NCBI RefSeq assembly: GCF_014076845.1
Contig: NZ_JACGUT010000082.1
Span: forward strand, 434,001 to 498,000
Length of the DNA: 64,000 nt
Source: Colwellia sp. MB3u-41
GTDB lineage: Bacteria > Pseudomonadota > Gammaproteobacteria > Enterobacterales > Alteromonadaceae
Direction: 5' to 3'
Shown here: in pieces, positions 38,849 to 49,200 of the stretch
Layout: each line of letters starts with the position of its first letter
How positions within the stretch are numbered: the first letter of the stretch is position 1
Position numbers and translations under genes: made by a program
Notes under the pieces: model-generated
Told to the model about the DNA's origin: nothing
Seen by the model: the letters and a program-made list of their open reading frames with translations, nothing else
Database searches by the model: none

Positions 38849-39006
38849 TTAAAATCTCTTCATTAAAAAAATGGATATAAGATGAAACATATATGGGGTT
38901 GAGCAGGTCTTTTTCAAGCATCAGGTAATAACAAAGGATTTCGAATAATGACGAGTTACTCATTTAAATTAAAAGCACTTAAGCTTTTGTTAAGGAAAGT
39001 TAGTTA

Positions 39007-39318
39007 ATGTTTCAAGTAATAATGTGTACTTGCCCTGATATAAACAATGCAAAACTTATTGCACAACACTTAATAAAAGAAAGGCTTGCCGCTTGTGTCA
39101 ATATTATTCCTAACGTTATCTCTATTTATCGCTGGCAAGATGCGATTGAATGTGACAAAGAAATACAGTTAATCATAAAAACACAAAGCGACAAATTTAA
39201 CGAGGTAGCTAATGAAATAAAACGCTTACATCGTTATGATACCCCTGAAATTATCGCCATGAACATCCAGCAAGGCGACAATAGTTATTTAAACTGGATC
39301 AATGAGTCTTTAAAATAG
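39007..39318 (+). CDS. cutA: CutA divalent-cation tolerance protein
   Basis: A 103-residue trimeric CutA1 protein. Family blocks are IMCTCPDINNAKLIAQ, ERLAACVNIIPNVISIYRW and YDTPEIIAMNI. It has been linked to copper tolerance, but its true role is unsettled. It lies 5 bases before dsbD, an order common in gammaproteobacteria that suggests co-expression. Confidence 0.95.
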   Translation: MFQVIMCTCPDINNAKLIAQHLIKERLAACVNIIPNVISIYRWQDAIECDKEIQLIIKTQSDKFNEVANEIKRLHRYDTPEIIAMNIQQGDNSYLNWINESLK

Positions 39319-39323
39319 TTGTT

Positions 39324-41150
39324 ATGAAAAAAATTGTCTTACTTTTTTGGTTGGTCTTAACCAGTATCTTTTTACAATTACCCCATACTCAAGCTCAGGA
39401 ATCAATTTTTGACACTTCATCTTCGTCTTTATTTAGTAACGATGATGAGTTCCTTAGTGTTGAGGAAGCCTTTGAATTTAATTTCCATCAAAAAGAGGAT
39501 CAACTAGAGGTCACCTTTACAATAGCTAAAGGCTATTATTTATATCGTCATCAGTTTAAGTTCAGCATTGAAAACGCAGAGATAACCCCCTTTGAACTGC
39601 CTAAAGGTGAAGACCATGAAGATGAGTTTTTTGGTGTTCAACAAATATTTACTGAGCAACTTAACTTTACGATTAAGCTGATTAATGTTGAAAATGACGC
39701 CAGTATAAAAATACGTTATCAAGGTTGTGCAGCAAAAGGCTTATGCTTTCCACCAAAAAGTAAAGTGGTCGAGTTATCAAAATTTAGTCATCAAAAGGCC
39801 AGTGATGCTAACAATGTTTTAGCGGCTATCTCGGCTAATAATGAAGCTGAAACAACATCGTTAACTGTTGAAAGTGCTAGCGAGCAGCATCAACTAGCTG
39901 ACATGTTAAAAAGTGATAATATTTGGCTAACGCTATTAGCTTTCTTTGTAGGTGGTTTACTGCTCTCATTTACCCCTTGTGTCTTTCCTATGTACCCTAT
40001 TTTGACCGGTATTATTGTTGGTCAAGGCGACAAACTTTCTACAGCAAAAGCCTTTCGTTTATCGTTTGCTTATGTGCAAGGTATGGCAATAACGTACACA
40101 TTATTAGGTATTGTAGTTGCATTAGCTGGCGCACAATTTCAAGCAATGTTTCAGCACCCTGCTGTATTAATTGTGCTAAGTGTTTTATTTATATTTTTAG
40201 CACTCTCTATGTTTGGCATTTTTAACCTTGCACTACCAAGTAGCTGGCAAAATAAATTAAATAACATCAGTAACAGCCAAAAAGGAGGTTCATATTTTGG
40301 TGTTGTTGTTATGGGCGCAATTTCTGGCTTAGTGGCATCACCTTGCACTACAGCTCCTTTAACAGGTGCTTTATTATATATATCGCAGTCTGGTGATATT
40401 TGGCTAGGTGCTTCAGCGTTATACGCGTTAAGTTTAGGTATGGGTATTCCGTTACTTGTCTTAGGAAGTTCTGGTGGTAAGTTACTACCAAAAGCAGGAA
40501 CTTGGATGACCGTAATTAAGAATGTTTTTGGTTTATTACTATTAGCTGTACCTATCTTTTTAATGGAAAGATTTTTACCAGAAGTTGTGACACAAACCAT
40601 GTGGGCAATATTAGTCTTATCAAGCGCAGGTTATTTTTATACGGTTAATCAACAGACAAAAAATAATTTTTGGTTTGGTGTTAGAAGCATTGTGATATTT
40701 GTAATGATATTTTTTGGCGCTAATCAAGCTTATCAATTAATCAATCCTAGCCAACAAGTTGCCGCAATCAATCAACAAGTGTTACAAAAACACTTTACGA
40801 AGGTAGTAACACTGACTGAATTATTAATGGAAGTAGAGCAAGCGAATAAACAAGGAAAAACCGTGATGGTAGATTTATATGCTGACTGGTGCATCGCTTG
40901 TAAAGAATTTGAAGAATATACGTTCAATGCACCTTCAGTACAGGAAGTGCTCAACAATACCCTGTTACTGCAAGTTGATATGACTGAGTTTGATTCTGTT
41001 AATAATGCGGCGTTCGCTAAAAAGTACCAAGTCTTAGGTTTACCTTCTATTTTATTTTTTAATCAACAAGGTAAAGAGTTAACTCAGCAGAGGGTAACGG
41101 GCTTTATGGGCGCTGAAGAATTTACTGAACACTTACAGAAAATTCTCTAA
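39324..41150 (+). CDS. dsbD: DsbD thiol:disulfide interchange protein
   Basis: A 608-residue inner-membrane protein that carries reducing power from thioredoxin to the periplasm. It has a signal peptide (to about residue 24), an N-terminal DsbD-alpha domain with GCAAKGLCFPP, eight membrane segments with both transfer cysteines (FTPCVFPMYP, ASPCTTAPLTG), and a C-terminal thioredoxin-like domain with WCIACKE. All three cysteine pairs are present. It is co-directional with cutA. Confidence 0.96.
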   Translation: MKKIVLLFWLVLTSIFLQLPHTQAQESIFDTSSSSLFSNDDEFLSVEEAFEFNFHQKEDQLEVTFTIAKGYYLYRHQFKFSIENAEITPFELPKGEDHEDEFFGVQQIFTEQLNFTIKLINVENDASIKIRYQGCAAKGLCFPPKSKVVELSKFSHQKASDANNVLAAISANNEAETTSLTVESASEQHQLADMLKSDNIWLTLLAFFVGGLLLSFTPCVFPMYPILTGIIVGQGDKLSTAKAFRLSFAYVQGMAITYTLLGIVVALAGAQFQAMFQHPAVLIVLSVLFIFLALSMFGIFNLALPSSWQNKLNNISNSQKGGSYFGVVVMGAISGLVASPCTTAPLTGALLYISQSGDIWLGASALYALSLGMGIPLLVLGSSGGKLLPKAGTWMTVIKNVFGLLLLAVPIFLMERFLPEVVTQTMWAILVLSSAGYFYTVNQQTKNNFWFGVRSIVIFVMIFFGANQAYQLINPSQQVAAINQQVLQKHFTKVVTLTELLMEVEQANKQGKTVMVDLYADWCIACKEFEEYTFNAPSVQEVLNNTLLLQVDMTEFDSVNNAAFAKKYQVLGLPSILFFNQQGKELTQQRVTGFMGAEEFTEHLQKIL

Positions 41151-41170
41151 CCCCTCGCCTTCAATAAACA

Positions 41171-41210
41171 AGCACACTTTAACTCGCACAGCTCTGCGGG
41201 TTAAAGTGCT
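41171..41210. terminator. bidirectional hairpin terminator
   Basis: A long inverted repeat (AGCACACTTTAACTCGCA paired with TGCGGGTTAAAGTGCT around CAGCTC) lies between dsbD and the converging GGDEF-EAL gene and includes the stop codon of the latter. T/A runs are weak, so the exact stopping side is uncertain. Confidence 0.65.
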
Positions 41211-43666
41211 GATACTTTCCAATAACCGTTGACAATTTTTGTGTCAATAAATTCCATCAGTTGTATTTCAGGAATAGGTTTAGAAAAGTAGTAACCTTGA
41301 ATAATATCACAGTCGTTTTCCGTTAAACTGCGTAACTGGGCACTCGTTTCAACACCTTCTGCGATGACCTGCAACCCTAAGTTTTTCACCATAGCAATGG
41401 TTGACATAATAATTTGATAATCAGCTCGATTTTCTAACATGCCAAAAACAAAGCTTTTATCTATTTTAATAACGTCGACTGGCATTTTTTTCAAATAAGC
41501 TAAGGACGAATAACCGGTGCCAAAATCATCAATAGCGAAGCTAAAACCGACATCCCTCAAGCCATTCATCATTTCAATTGCACTATCAATATTTTTTACT
41601 AAAGTTTGCTCGGTCAGCTCTAGCTCGAAGTGACTTGCTTCGAGCGAAAACTCAGCAAGTAAATCGATTAAATAAGGGGTTAGATGAGGATCGGCAAATT
41701 GCCCTGCCGACAAGTTTATCGCAATACGAACATCTGTTAAGCCCTTATCGATAAATGTTTGGCAGAGCTCAAAACAACGCCTGATCACCCAATAACCCAG
41801 TTCAACCATATGCTGAGAATTTTCAAGAAGAGGAATAAAATCTTCTGGCGAAACCATACCTCGCTCAGGATGCTGCCAACGAAGTAACGCTTCAAAGCCG
41901 TATAGTTTTTTTGTTTTTGCATCTAACTGAGGTTGTAAACTTAAACTAAATTGATTTTTGGCTAATGCCTGCCTGACTTCACTTTCCATCATCACCCGAA
42001 GCGCAACTTTTTTATACATTTCCTCATGGTAAATATGATATTTGGCGCCACCGTCATCTTTAGCTTCGTACATAGCAATATCTGCATAGCTAATGAGATC
42101 TTCTGACTTAGTCATTTCTTCAGGAGCAAAAGCGATTCCAATGCTTGTACTCACATAAAAAAGGCTATTTTGTATTTTTATCGGTGCTTTAAACGCCTCT
42201 AAAATTTCTTCTGCAACAAGCACTGCGTCATTTTCATGGTCTATATGCCCAAGAACGACAACAAACTCGTCGCCACCAAAACGACAAGCCATATCAACTT
42301 CCCTAATACTCGAGCGCAAACGATTAGCCGCTTGAATTAACAACTTGTCGCCATCGGTATGACCATGGCTATCATTTACTTTTTTGAAGTCATCGAGATC
42401 TAAAAATAAAACGGCAATTTGTCCATCACTGCGTGATACATTGAGAAACGCTTTACGAAGTTGGTAGTTCAACATATTACGGTTAGGTAACCCCGTTAAT
42501 AAATCATACATGGCAATATTTTCGAGTTCCTTCGTTTTTTGATCAACTTCAATGTTTAATTGTTCAAGTTCAAAACTTAACTCGGTGGCCGCATTTGCCA
42601 AAATATCTAGTTCATCAATATATTTACCATTTCTTTGAAGGTCTGTTTGACGAAATCGATCAAATTCTTTTTTTGCCAGTAAAGGTAGAACATCTGATAA
42701 CACCAGTAAACGGCGTGTAAAGGGACTCGCAACAAAGTGGACAACAATAGCTAATGCAATAAGAATAACGAGCGTAAAAATCAAAAATTGCTGGCGATTA
42801 TGTTGAAATTTTCGAGTAAAGGCGGTGACATCATCAATAAGAGCAAGGTAGTAGTATCGTTCATTAACATTAGCGATTGGAATTAAATTAATAAGATAAC
42901 TGTTATCATCTACAGAGGCTTCTATCCCTTGGGTTTTAATGGTTTCGCTGTTAAAATTTTTCTGGTTAGCAACAAACAATTCGCTCACAAGTAAGGTATT
43001 TGTAGAGGTGATAAACTGAGCGTCTGCAAGTTTAAGCGTCACCGCACTATCTGTTGCTGATAAAAGGTTATCAACACGAGAAAAGCTGACAATTGCCAAC
43101 TCATTTTCAAGCGCTTGATTAATATCAAAAATCATATCAACAAGTGAAACTGTCATCGCGACAACGGCCATATCACCTTTGCCATTTAATACCGGTACGG
43201 TTATTAACTGCACGCATTGCGCTTGGCAAAATAATGAATGTTCCGGTTGTTGAAGTTCGAGTACATTTTCGATACTCGCCTGAACAAACCTAGGGATCGG
43301 ATTAGACAGATATAGTTGTTCATTATTGTCAGAAACTAACCAAACATTTTCAACATTTTGATTCATTTGTAACGTATCAAATTGTGCATAAAATTCTTGG
43401 GTTAACACATCAAAATTTTGTTGCTCTTTTAAACGGACAATGTCTGAAAAAGATTCCAGCCATATACGTCGTTGCTGCCGCAAAACGTTATTTTGTACGG
43501 TAAATTGTGCATGCCCTTTTCTTAAGGTGTCACTTTGATATTGTGTAAATTCTTGATTTAATCTTGATAAAGACTGATAAGAAAAAATAGCGCTCAATAG
43601 TATTAAAGCACCAATGACTAACACTAATAATTTAATAGGAACACTAATAAATATTTTTTTCATCAT
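41201..43666 (-). CDS. membrane GGDEF-EAL protein
   Basis: An 821-residue bifunctional cyclic-di-GMP protein. Membrane segments at about 10-28 and 290-315 enclose a periplasmic sensing domain, followed by a short helical linker, GGDEF (CRFGGDEFVVVLG, with I-site REVD) and EAL (GFEALLRWQHPE, ELTEQTL, IDDFGTGYSSLAYL, KIDKSFVFG, AEGVETS). Both catalytic motif sets look intact. Its start directly abuts the stop of the porin-like gene (TAAATG), so it belongs to a three-gene operon with that porin and a small binding protein. Confidence 0.93.
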   Translation of the reverse strand: MMKKIFISVPIKLLVLVIGALILLSAIFSYQSLSRLNQEFTQYQSDTLRKGHAQFTVQNNVLRQQRRIWLESFSDIVRLKEQQNFDVLTQEFYAQFDTLQMNQNVENVWLVSDNNEQLYLSNPIPRFVQASIENVLELQQPEHSLFCQAQCVQLITVPVLNGKGDMAVVAMTVSLVDMIFDINQALENELAIVSFSRVDNLLSATDSAVTLKLADAQFITSTNTLLVSELFVANQKNFNSETIKTQGIEASVDDNSYLINLIPIANVNERYYYLALIDDVTAFTRKFQHNRQQFLIFTLVILIALAIVVHFVASPFTRRLLVLSDVLPLLAKKEFDRFRQTDLQRNGKYIDELDILANAATELSFELEQLNIEVDQKTKELENIAMYDLLTGLPNRNMLNYQLRKAFLNVSRSDGQIAVLFLDLDDFKKVNDSHGHTDGDKLLIQAANRLRSSIREVDMACRFGGDEFVVVLGHIDHENDAVLVAEEILEAFKAPIKIQNSLFYVSTSIGIAFAPEEMTKSEDLISYADIAMYEAKDDGGAKYHIYHEEMYKKVALRVMMESEVRQALAKNQFSLSLQPQLDAKTKKLYGFEALLRWQHPERGMVSPEDFIPLLENSQHMVELGYWVIRRCFELCQTFIDKGLTDVRIAINLSAGQFADPHLTPYLIDLLAEFSLEASHFELELTEQTLVKNIDSAIEMMNGLRDVGFSFAIDDFGTGYSSLAYLKKMPVDVIKIDKSFVFGMLENRADYQIIMSTIAMVKNLGLQVIAEGVETSAQLRSLTENDCDIIQGYYFSKPIPEIQLMEFIDTKIVNGYWKVSAL

Positions 43667-44860
43667 TTAAAACCAATACATTAATTGTACAGCCCACATT
43701 TTCCAGTGTTCACTGTTTGCTTGAGGATTGGGTAAAACAATAGGGTTAAGTCGAGCAGTGCCTTTTACCCAGTGGTATTCAGCATTAACTCTAAAGTTAT
43801 CAGAAAAGTTGTATGAAAATCCTATCATGGCGTCATCTTGATAACCAAAATAGCTCGGCACTAATCCAGCACTTTGTTCTTGTAACTTATTACCTCTTTT
43901 ATCATCTTTATCTGTATAAAATTTTTCGTAGCGACCAATCAGTGTGAGTTGTTGATCAGCTTTGTAGCGAGCTTGAAAGTAGCCCCCTTGACCCATACTG
44001 TCTTGATTAAATGGTTGAGCATAAAAGCCTTCCGTTAAAAACCTTGTTTGCAAAATCTCTGAAGTAAATCTCCATTGCTCCCCTTCAAAAACAGCATTTA
44101 TAGTATAGTTTTGAAATCGAAATCGACCATCAACAAAAAAATCAAAAGTTGCACTTTTATAGTTAAACTCTGAATCTAATAAAGTTAAACCAAACTTCCA
44201 TTGTGAAAATCCTGGCCGCCAATAAACACTTGCTTGTGTATCAAGCTCATGTTTGATATTACCCTGAGAAAATTCACTAAGCATAACTTCTGCATCCTTG
44301 CTTTTAATAGGACTTTTACCACGACTAAAATTAAAATCGAATTCACCATATTCATCATTGCTATAGGCTACCTTTAATGCGGCGCCATCACCTCCAACGG
44401 CGATGTCACGAAAACCGTCAAAATAAAGGCCTTGTGGTAAAATAATTGAAGGTCGTTCAAAAGGAATATCACGCGTACTTGAATGAAGCCAGTGAGCGTT
44501 TTTAAAGCGCCCTACAAAAAAATTAACCTGTAACTGCTCTGAACTATAGGCGTTCCAATCTACTAAAAAATAATCAACACGCAAACCTTCGTTGTAGCGA
44601 TTACCACCATTTAAATAGACAGCTTGTGCAGCAAAGCGAAAGTCATCAGACAATTGATAAGAGGTGTTAAGTCCAATTTCAGTTAACTTTAGCGAAAGTT
44701 CACCATCGTCATTTACAAAATTACTGCCATCAACATCGATAACACCTTGAGCAACAAAACCATGTATTTTTAAAGGCTCCGCTGAATGGTCATCTTCAGC
44801 AATGACATTGAATGTCAGTAATACTAATAAACATATTAATTTATAATTCACTTTATTCAT
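43667..44860 (-). CDS. porin-like outer-membrane protein
   Basis: A 397-residue exported protein with a signal peptide (MNKVNYKLICLLVL...AEDD), alternating beta-strand pattern, and an aromatic C-terminus (VQLMYWF) typical of outer-membrane barrels. No conserved motif beyond a general porin layout was recognised. ATG 44860 overlaps the stop of the upstream binding protein by 8 bases and fits the signal peptide; the frame is open from 44884. It probably takes up or senses the same solute as its neighbours. Confidence 0.8.
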   Translation of the reverse strand: MNKVNYKLICLLVLLTFNVIAEDDHSAEPLKIHGFVAQGVIDVDGSNFVNDDGELSLKLTEIGLNTSYQLSDDFRFAAQAVYLNGGNRYNEGLRVDYFLVDWNAYSSEQLQVNFFVGRFKNAHWLHSSTRDIPFERPSIILPQGLYFDGFRDIAVGGDGAALKVAYSNDEYGEFDFNFSRGKSPIKSKDAEVMLSEFSQGNIKHELDTQASVYWRPGFSQWKFGLTLLDSEFNYKSATFDFFVDGRFRFQNYTINAVFEGEQWRFTSEILQTRFLTEGFYAQPFNQDSMGQGGYFQARYKADQQLTLIGRYEKFYTDKDDKRGNKLQEQSAGLVPSYFGYQDDAMIGFSYNFSDNFRVNAEYHWVKGTARLNPIVLPNPQANSEHWKMWAVQLMYWF

Positions 44861-45251
44861 CAATTTCAAGCCGATTGACATCACTTACCTCATTAATATT
44901 TTCAATATAACCAATAGCACCTGTTGTTGACTTAACAGCCTGTATTAATTCTTGTTCACTCGAAACAATGGTGGGTGCAATGCCCATACCTGAGAAAGTT
45001 AACTTGTTCCAAATACGGTCAAGTTGATAAGGGAATAAACGCAGGGTTTCTTTACAAAATTGTTGGTGAATTTTAGTTGTGCTCGATAAAACAAAAATGG
45101 TAATTGGAACACCGTTTGCCCATTTGACTTGACGCATAGAATATATACGGCGCAGCTGAGTTGTTTTTATTGACGCAATATCAGCGCTGTTATTGGTAAT
45201 AACTTCAACAGCAGAGATTGTAGGACTGCCAAAAAGCATGACAAGCACCAT
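44853..45251 (-). CDS. small PstS-like periplasmic binding protein
   Basis: A 132-residue protein with a short signal peptide (VLVMLFGSPTISA) and features of a truncated PBP-like phosphate-binding domain: ITNNSADIASIKTTQLRRIY, then WANGVPITIFVL, then STTGAIGYIEN. Typical PstS proteins are over 300 residues, so only one lobe may be present. Similar one-lobe proteins occur in operons with porins and GGDEF-EAL sensors, as here. The ligand is unknown. Confidence 0.75.
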   Translation of the reverse strand: MVLVMLFGSPTISAVEVITNNSADIASIKTTQLRRIYSMRQVKWANGVPITIFVLSSTTKIHQQFCKETLRLFPYQLDRIWNKLTFSGMGIAPTIVSSEQELIQAVKSTTGAIGYIENINEVSDVNRLEIDE

Positions 45252-45659
45252 TAACCTATAGATAATTTGGTTGATAACTAAATCCTTGTTAATGGAAGCG
45301 GATAGTTTTTTACCTAGCCAAGTACACAGTAGTAACTATTTATAATAAGTGACTTAATACATAACAGCATACTTCCTGTTACTTTTTATATAAAAACTCT
45401 AAGCCAATGAATTAACTAATAAATATAGACAGTTATAGTGTAGTAAATTTTTACTAAAATACAAAACTTTATTGTTGGCTTATCAATAAAAAATGTCCTC
45501 TAAGTGATCAGACCAGTATTTTGCTGCTATATTCTGCGAAAACACTATAATAATCGCCTAACAGCAGAAATGTTCGATTTTGTTATTATCTATTCCATCA
45601 CTGTAGTTTTTATGTGATGATATTTGTTAATTTGCTATTTAATAGGTTTTTCTCAGAAC
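45252..45659. other. divergent promoter region
   Basis: This 408-base AT-rich spacer separates the minus-strand binding-protein operon from aroQ. It must contain promoters for both directions, but no clear motif or repeat could be assigned by eye. Confidence 0.4.
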
Positions 45660-46115
45660 ATGACCACAAAGTTTAAAGTTTTAGTGATAAATGGCCCTAA
45701 CTTAAATATGTTAGGAAAACGTGAGCCTGAAATTTATGGTGCGCAATCATTAACCCATATTATTGATAATTTAACGTTACAAGCTTTACCACTGGGAATT
45801 GAGTTAAGCCATTTGCAATCAAATGCCGAACACCTGCTTATAGAAAAAATACATAATGCTCATAATGAAATTGACTTTATTGTGATCAACCCAGCCGCAT
45901 TCACCCATACAAGTATAGCGATACGTGACGCTCTTCTTTGTGTAGACATTCCATTTATTGAAGTTCACCTTTCAAATGTCCATGCCAGAGAGTCATTTAG
46001 ACATCATTCGTATCTATCAGACAAAGCTATAGGTGTTATTTGTGGTTTAGGCGCAGATGGCTATAAATATGCATTAGGGTCTGCGTATGCATGGTTAACT
46101 CAACATAAAAGTTAA
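45660..46115 (+). CDS. aroQ: type II 3-dehydroquinate dehydratase
   Basis: A 151-residue enzyme of the shikimate pathway that dehydrates 3-dehydroquinate. It shows [17 protein letters not shown] with the active-site Tyr at its end, NPAAFTHTS, and [17 protein letters not shown]. The ATG at 45660 gives normal family length, though the frame opens at 45624. It leads into accB-accC in the order usual for this group of bacteria. Confidence 0.96.
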   Translation: MTTKFKVLVINGPNLNMLGKREPEIYGAQSLTHIIDNLTLQALPLGIELSHLQSNAEHLLIEKIHNAHNEIDFIVINPAAFTHTSIAIRDALLCVDIPFIEVHLSNVHARESFRHHSYLSDKAIGVICGLGADGYKYALGSAYAWLTQHKS

Positions 46116-46194
46116 CGCATAAACAACAGAGAATGGCTGATATTCAGTGGTTCTATTAACAATAAACATTACACATTGATAAAAAGGTATTCAA

Positions 46195-46632
46195 ATGGAT
46201 ATTCGTAAAATAAAAAAATTAATTGAATTAGTAGAAGAATCAGGTATTAACGAGTTAGAAATCTCTGAAGGTGAAGAGTCAGTACGTATTTGCCGTGGTG
46301 GTACCTTAGTACAAGCCGCGCCAATGATGCATTCAGCTCCTGCTCCAATTGCTGCTCCAGTTGGCAATGATACGCCACCTACACCTGCTGTTATTTCAGG
46401 TCATGTAGTGCGCTCTCCAATGGTAGGTACCTTCTACGCTTCAGCCTCTCCTGATTCGCCCTCTTTTGTAGAAGTGGGTAAACATGTAAATGCGGGTGAT
46501 ACTTTATGTATTCTCGAGGCAATGAAAATGATGAACCAAATTGAAGCTGACAAATCGGGGGTTATTAAAGAAATTCTAGCGAGTAACGAAGACGCTATAG
46601 AATTTGACCAGCCGCTATTCATCATTGAATAA
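46195..46632 (+). CDS. accB: biotin carboxyl carrier protein
   Basis: The 145-residue carrier subunit of acetyl-CoA carboxylase. The C-terminal biotinyl domain has the biotinylated lysine in [12 protein letters not shown], and a Pro/Ala-rich linker (residues 41-65) joins it to the N-terminal part. It lies 32 bases before accC in a standard operon. Confidence 0.97.
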   Translation: MDIRKIKKLIELVEESGINELEISEGEESVRICRGGTLVQAAPMMHSAPAPIAAPVGNDTPPTPAVISGHVVRSPMVGTFYASASPDSPSFVEVGKHVNAGDTLCILEAMKMMNQIEADKSGVIKEILASNEDAIEFDQPLFIIE

Positions 46633-46664
46633 TCCTATACATATCAAAACAAAAGGGTCATTCC

Positions 46665-48011
46665 ATGTTAGATAAAGTTGTTATCGCCAATCGAGGCGAA
46701 ATTGCACTAAGAATATTACGTGCATGTAAAGAATTAGGTATTAAAACTGTTGCAGTACACTCTACGGCTGACAGAAACTTAAAACACGTTTTATTAGCTG
46801 ATGAAACTATCTGCATTGGTAAAGCACCAGCACCTGACAGTTACCTTAATATTCCTGCCATCATAACGGCAGCGGAAGTAACAAATGCGGTAGCTATTCA
46901 CCCTGGTTATGGTTTTTTAGCAGAAAATGCTGATTTCGCTGAACAGGTTGAAAAATCAGGCTTTGCCTTTATCGGTCCAAAAGCAGAGAGCATCCGTATT
47001 ATGGGTGATAAAGTTGCGGCAATTAAAGCGATGAAGATAGCCGGTGTTCCTTGTGTTCCGGGTTCAGATGGCCCACTTAATGACAATGAAGCCGCAAATA
47101 AAGCCCATGCTAAACGTATCGGTTACCCGATTATCGTTAAAGCTGCGGGTGGCGGTGGCGGTCGTGGTATGCGTGTTGTGCGCAGCGAAGAAGACTTAGT
47201 AGAATCGATTGCTTTAACGAAAAGAGAAGCAGGTACTATTTTCAAAAATGACATGGTTTATATGGAAAAATTCCTTGAAAACCCTCGTCATGTTGAAATT
47301 CAAATAATGGCTGATGGTCAAGGTGGCGCAATTCACTTAGGCGAGCGCGATTGTTCAATGCAACGTCGTCATCAGAAAGTTGTTGAAGAAGCTCCAGCAC
47401 CGGGAATTACTCCTGAAATGCGCGCTAAAATTGGTGAGCGTTGTTGTAAAGCTTGTCTTGATATTAATTATCGTGGCGCTGGTACTTTTGAATTTTTATA
47501 CGAAAACGGTGAATTCTACTTCATTGAAATGAATACCCGTATTCAAGTTGAGCATCCAGTCACTGAAATGATCACCGGTGTAGATTTGATTAAAGAGCAA
47601 TTACGTGTTGCTGCTGGTCAACCGTTATCTTATACCCAAGATGATATTAAAATCGCTGGTCATTCAATAGAATGTCGTATTAATGCTGAAGACCCACGTA
47701 CTTTTGTTCCTTCACCGGGAAAAATCACTCGTTTCCATCCTCCTGGGGGTTTAGGTGTACGTTGGGATTCTCATATTTACGCTGAGTACTCAGTTCCACC
47801 AAATTATGACTCTATGATTGGGAAATTGATTACTTGGGGTGATAACAGAGATGTGGCAATCGCACGTATGCGTAATGCCTTAGCCGAATTAGTGATTGAC
47901 GGTATTAAAACCAACATTGCCTTACATCAAGATATTTTAAATGATAAAGGTTTTGTTAATGGCGGTGCAAACATCCATTATTTAGAGAAAAAATTAGCTG
48001 AATCTGAATAA
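46665..48011 (+). CDS. accC: biotin carboxylase
   Basis: The 448-residue biotin carboxylase of acetyl-CoA carboxylase. It has [14 protein letters not shown], the glycine-rich ATP loop [11 protein letters not shown], and [14 protein letters not shown] with the catalytic residues. Length is normal. A strong terminator follows after about 20 bases. Confidence 0.98.
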   Translation: MLDKVVIANRGEIALRILRACKELGIKTVAVHSTADRNLKHVLLADETICIGKAPAPDSYLNIPAIITAAEVTNAVAIHPGYGFLAENADFAEQVEKSGFAFIGPKAESIRIMGDKVAAIKAMKIAGVPCVPGSDGPLNDNEAANKAHAKRIGYPIIVKAAGGGGGRGMRVVRSEEDLVESIALTKREAGTIFKNDMVYMEKFLENPRHVEIQIMADGQGGAIHLGERDCSMQRRHQKVVEEAPAPGITPEMRAKIGERCCKACLDINYRGAGTFEFLYENGEFYFIEMNTRIQVEHPVTEMITGVDLIKEQLRVAAGQPLSYTQDDIKIAGHSIECRINAEDPRTFVPSPGKITRFHPPGGLGVRWDSHIYAEYSVPPNYDSMIGKLITWGDNRDVAIARMRNALAELVIDGIKTNIALHQDILNDKGFVNGGANIHYLEKKLAESE

Positions 48012-48032
48012 CTTTCAGTAGATTTAATAATA

Positions 48033-48057
48033 AGCCCTGCATCGCAGGGCTTTTTTA
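48033..48057 (+). terminator. rho-independent terminator of accBC
   Basis: AGCCCTGC and GCAGGGCT form an 8-base perfect stem around ATC, followed by six T residues. It directly follows accC. Confidence 0.92.
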
Positions 48058-48183
48058 TGTCAGGGATGAGCGTTCAGATCTTAACCTGATAACAAAAGTG
48101 AAGTCCCGACATCCAAATAAGCGATGTCGTGGTATCATGGCTGACAATGAACAACCTATATCTTACTCACTGAATTTTAAAAT

Positions 48184-48348
48184 ATGACTGAATTACTTGA
48201 AAAACCTTTACCACCTGCCGATGGTGAATGTTGCGACAGCGCTTGTACACCATGTGTTTGGGATAATTTTTATGCGAAACGCAAAGCATGGCGCCTGCAA
48301 CAAGTTGCCTTAAAAGAAAAACAGGTTCAAAAAAGCGAGTCGAATTAA
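48184..48348 (+). CDS. small Cys-rich oxidoreductase-like protein, copy 1
   Basis: A 54-residue protein fitting the oxidoreductase-like domain family (PF09791): KPLPPADGECCDSACTPCVWD followed by YAKRKAWR. The cysteine pattern CC-x3-C-x2-C could bind metal. The function of the family is unknown. It is followed by a paralogue 30 bases downstream. Confidence 0.82.
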   Translation: MTELLEKPLPPADGECCDSACTPCVWDNFYAKRKAWRLQQVALKEKQVQKSESN

Positions 48349-48378
48349 TATTAATCGATTTTGTAAGCGACATTTCTT

Positions 48379-48549
48379 ATGAGTGAATTACTTAAAAAAC
48401 CTTCAGTCCCTGCCGATGATGATTGTTGCGGTGGTGGCGCTTGTTGCCCTTGTGTATGGGACCATTATTATAGCGAACACGAAAAGTGGCGTTTACAGCA
48501 AGCTGAATTACACGCTAAAGAGCAAGCAGTAAACGCTGAACAACCTTAG
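48379..48549 (+). CDS. small Cys-rich oxidoreductase-like protein, copy 2
   Basis: A 56-residue paralogue of the preceding gene: KPSVPADDDCC, then GGGACCPCVWDHYY and EKWRLQQAEL. The shared start MxELLxKP, the CVWD motif and the RLQQ tail show a tandem duplication. One extra cysteine is present (ACCPC). Its last 4 bases overlap the end of the converging elbB gene. Confidence 0.82.
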   Translation: MSELLKKPSVPADDDCCGGGACCPCVWDHYYSEHEKWRLQQAELHAKEQAVNAEQP

Positions 48550-49199
48550 CTCAAGGCAATCACTTTTTTCACCAGTTTATTAATGCCACTGGCCGCTTCA
48601 ACAAGCGACGTGGCCAGCATATAGGCCGGTGTTGAGACAAGTTTGTGTTTTCCATCAACAATAATATCACCCACTTCGCAATCAACGTGCGCTAAACCAC
48701 GATTCATTAATGATTCTGCAATATCACGATCTTTACCAATGGTCCCTTGCGTATCTTCACCATAAATAAGGGGGATCATTGCGGGTGCAATACACATAAA
48801 ACCGAGGGGTTTATCTGCTTTAATAAAACATTGTGCCACAGCAAGCACTTCAGCATTGATTTGATAATTTTCTGCATCAAGGGCAAAGTCACATAAATTT
48901 TTTGCTGCACCAAATCCACCTGGAAAAATTAATGCATCAAATTCGTCTTGATAGAGCTCGGTAATATCTTCAATATCACCACGAGCAATACGTGCAGACT
49001 CGACTAAAACATTACGTGTTTCATCTTCACTAACAACGCCCGTTAAATGATTAATCACGTGATGCTGATTAATATTAGGTGCAAAACACCGGTAAGTTGC
49101 GCCTTGCTGCTCAATAGCGAGAAATGTCAAAACACTTTCATGAATTTCGCTGCCGTCGTAAACGCCACAGCCAGATAAAATAATCGCTACTCTTTTCAT
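48546..49199 (-). CDS. elbB: ElbB-type glyoxalase/amidotransferase-like protein
   Basis: A 217-residue DJ-1/PfpI-superfamily protein. It has ILSGCGVYDGSEIHES at the N-terminus, ALIFPGGFGAAKNLCDFA and PLGFMCIAPAM with the nucleophile-elbow cysteine. ElbB (glyoxalase 3-like) has been linked to isoprenoid synthesis in E. coli, and its substrate is unsettled. It follows the Bcr-type exporter by 1 base, so it is the last gene of that minus-strand unit. Confidence 0.94.
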   Translation of the reverse strand: MKRVAIILSGCGVYDGSEIHESVLTFLAIEQQGATYRCFAPNINQHHVINHLTGVVSEDETRNVLVESARIARGDIEDITELYQDEFDALIFPGGFGAAKNLCDFALDAENYQINAEVLAVAQCFIKADKPLGFMCIAPAMIPLIYGEDTQGTIGKDRDIAESLMNRGLAHVDCEVGDIIVDGKHKLVSTPAYMLATSLVEAASGINKLVKKVIALS

Positions 49200-49200
49200 G

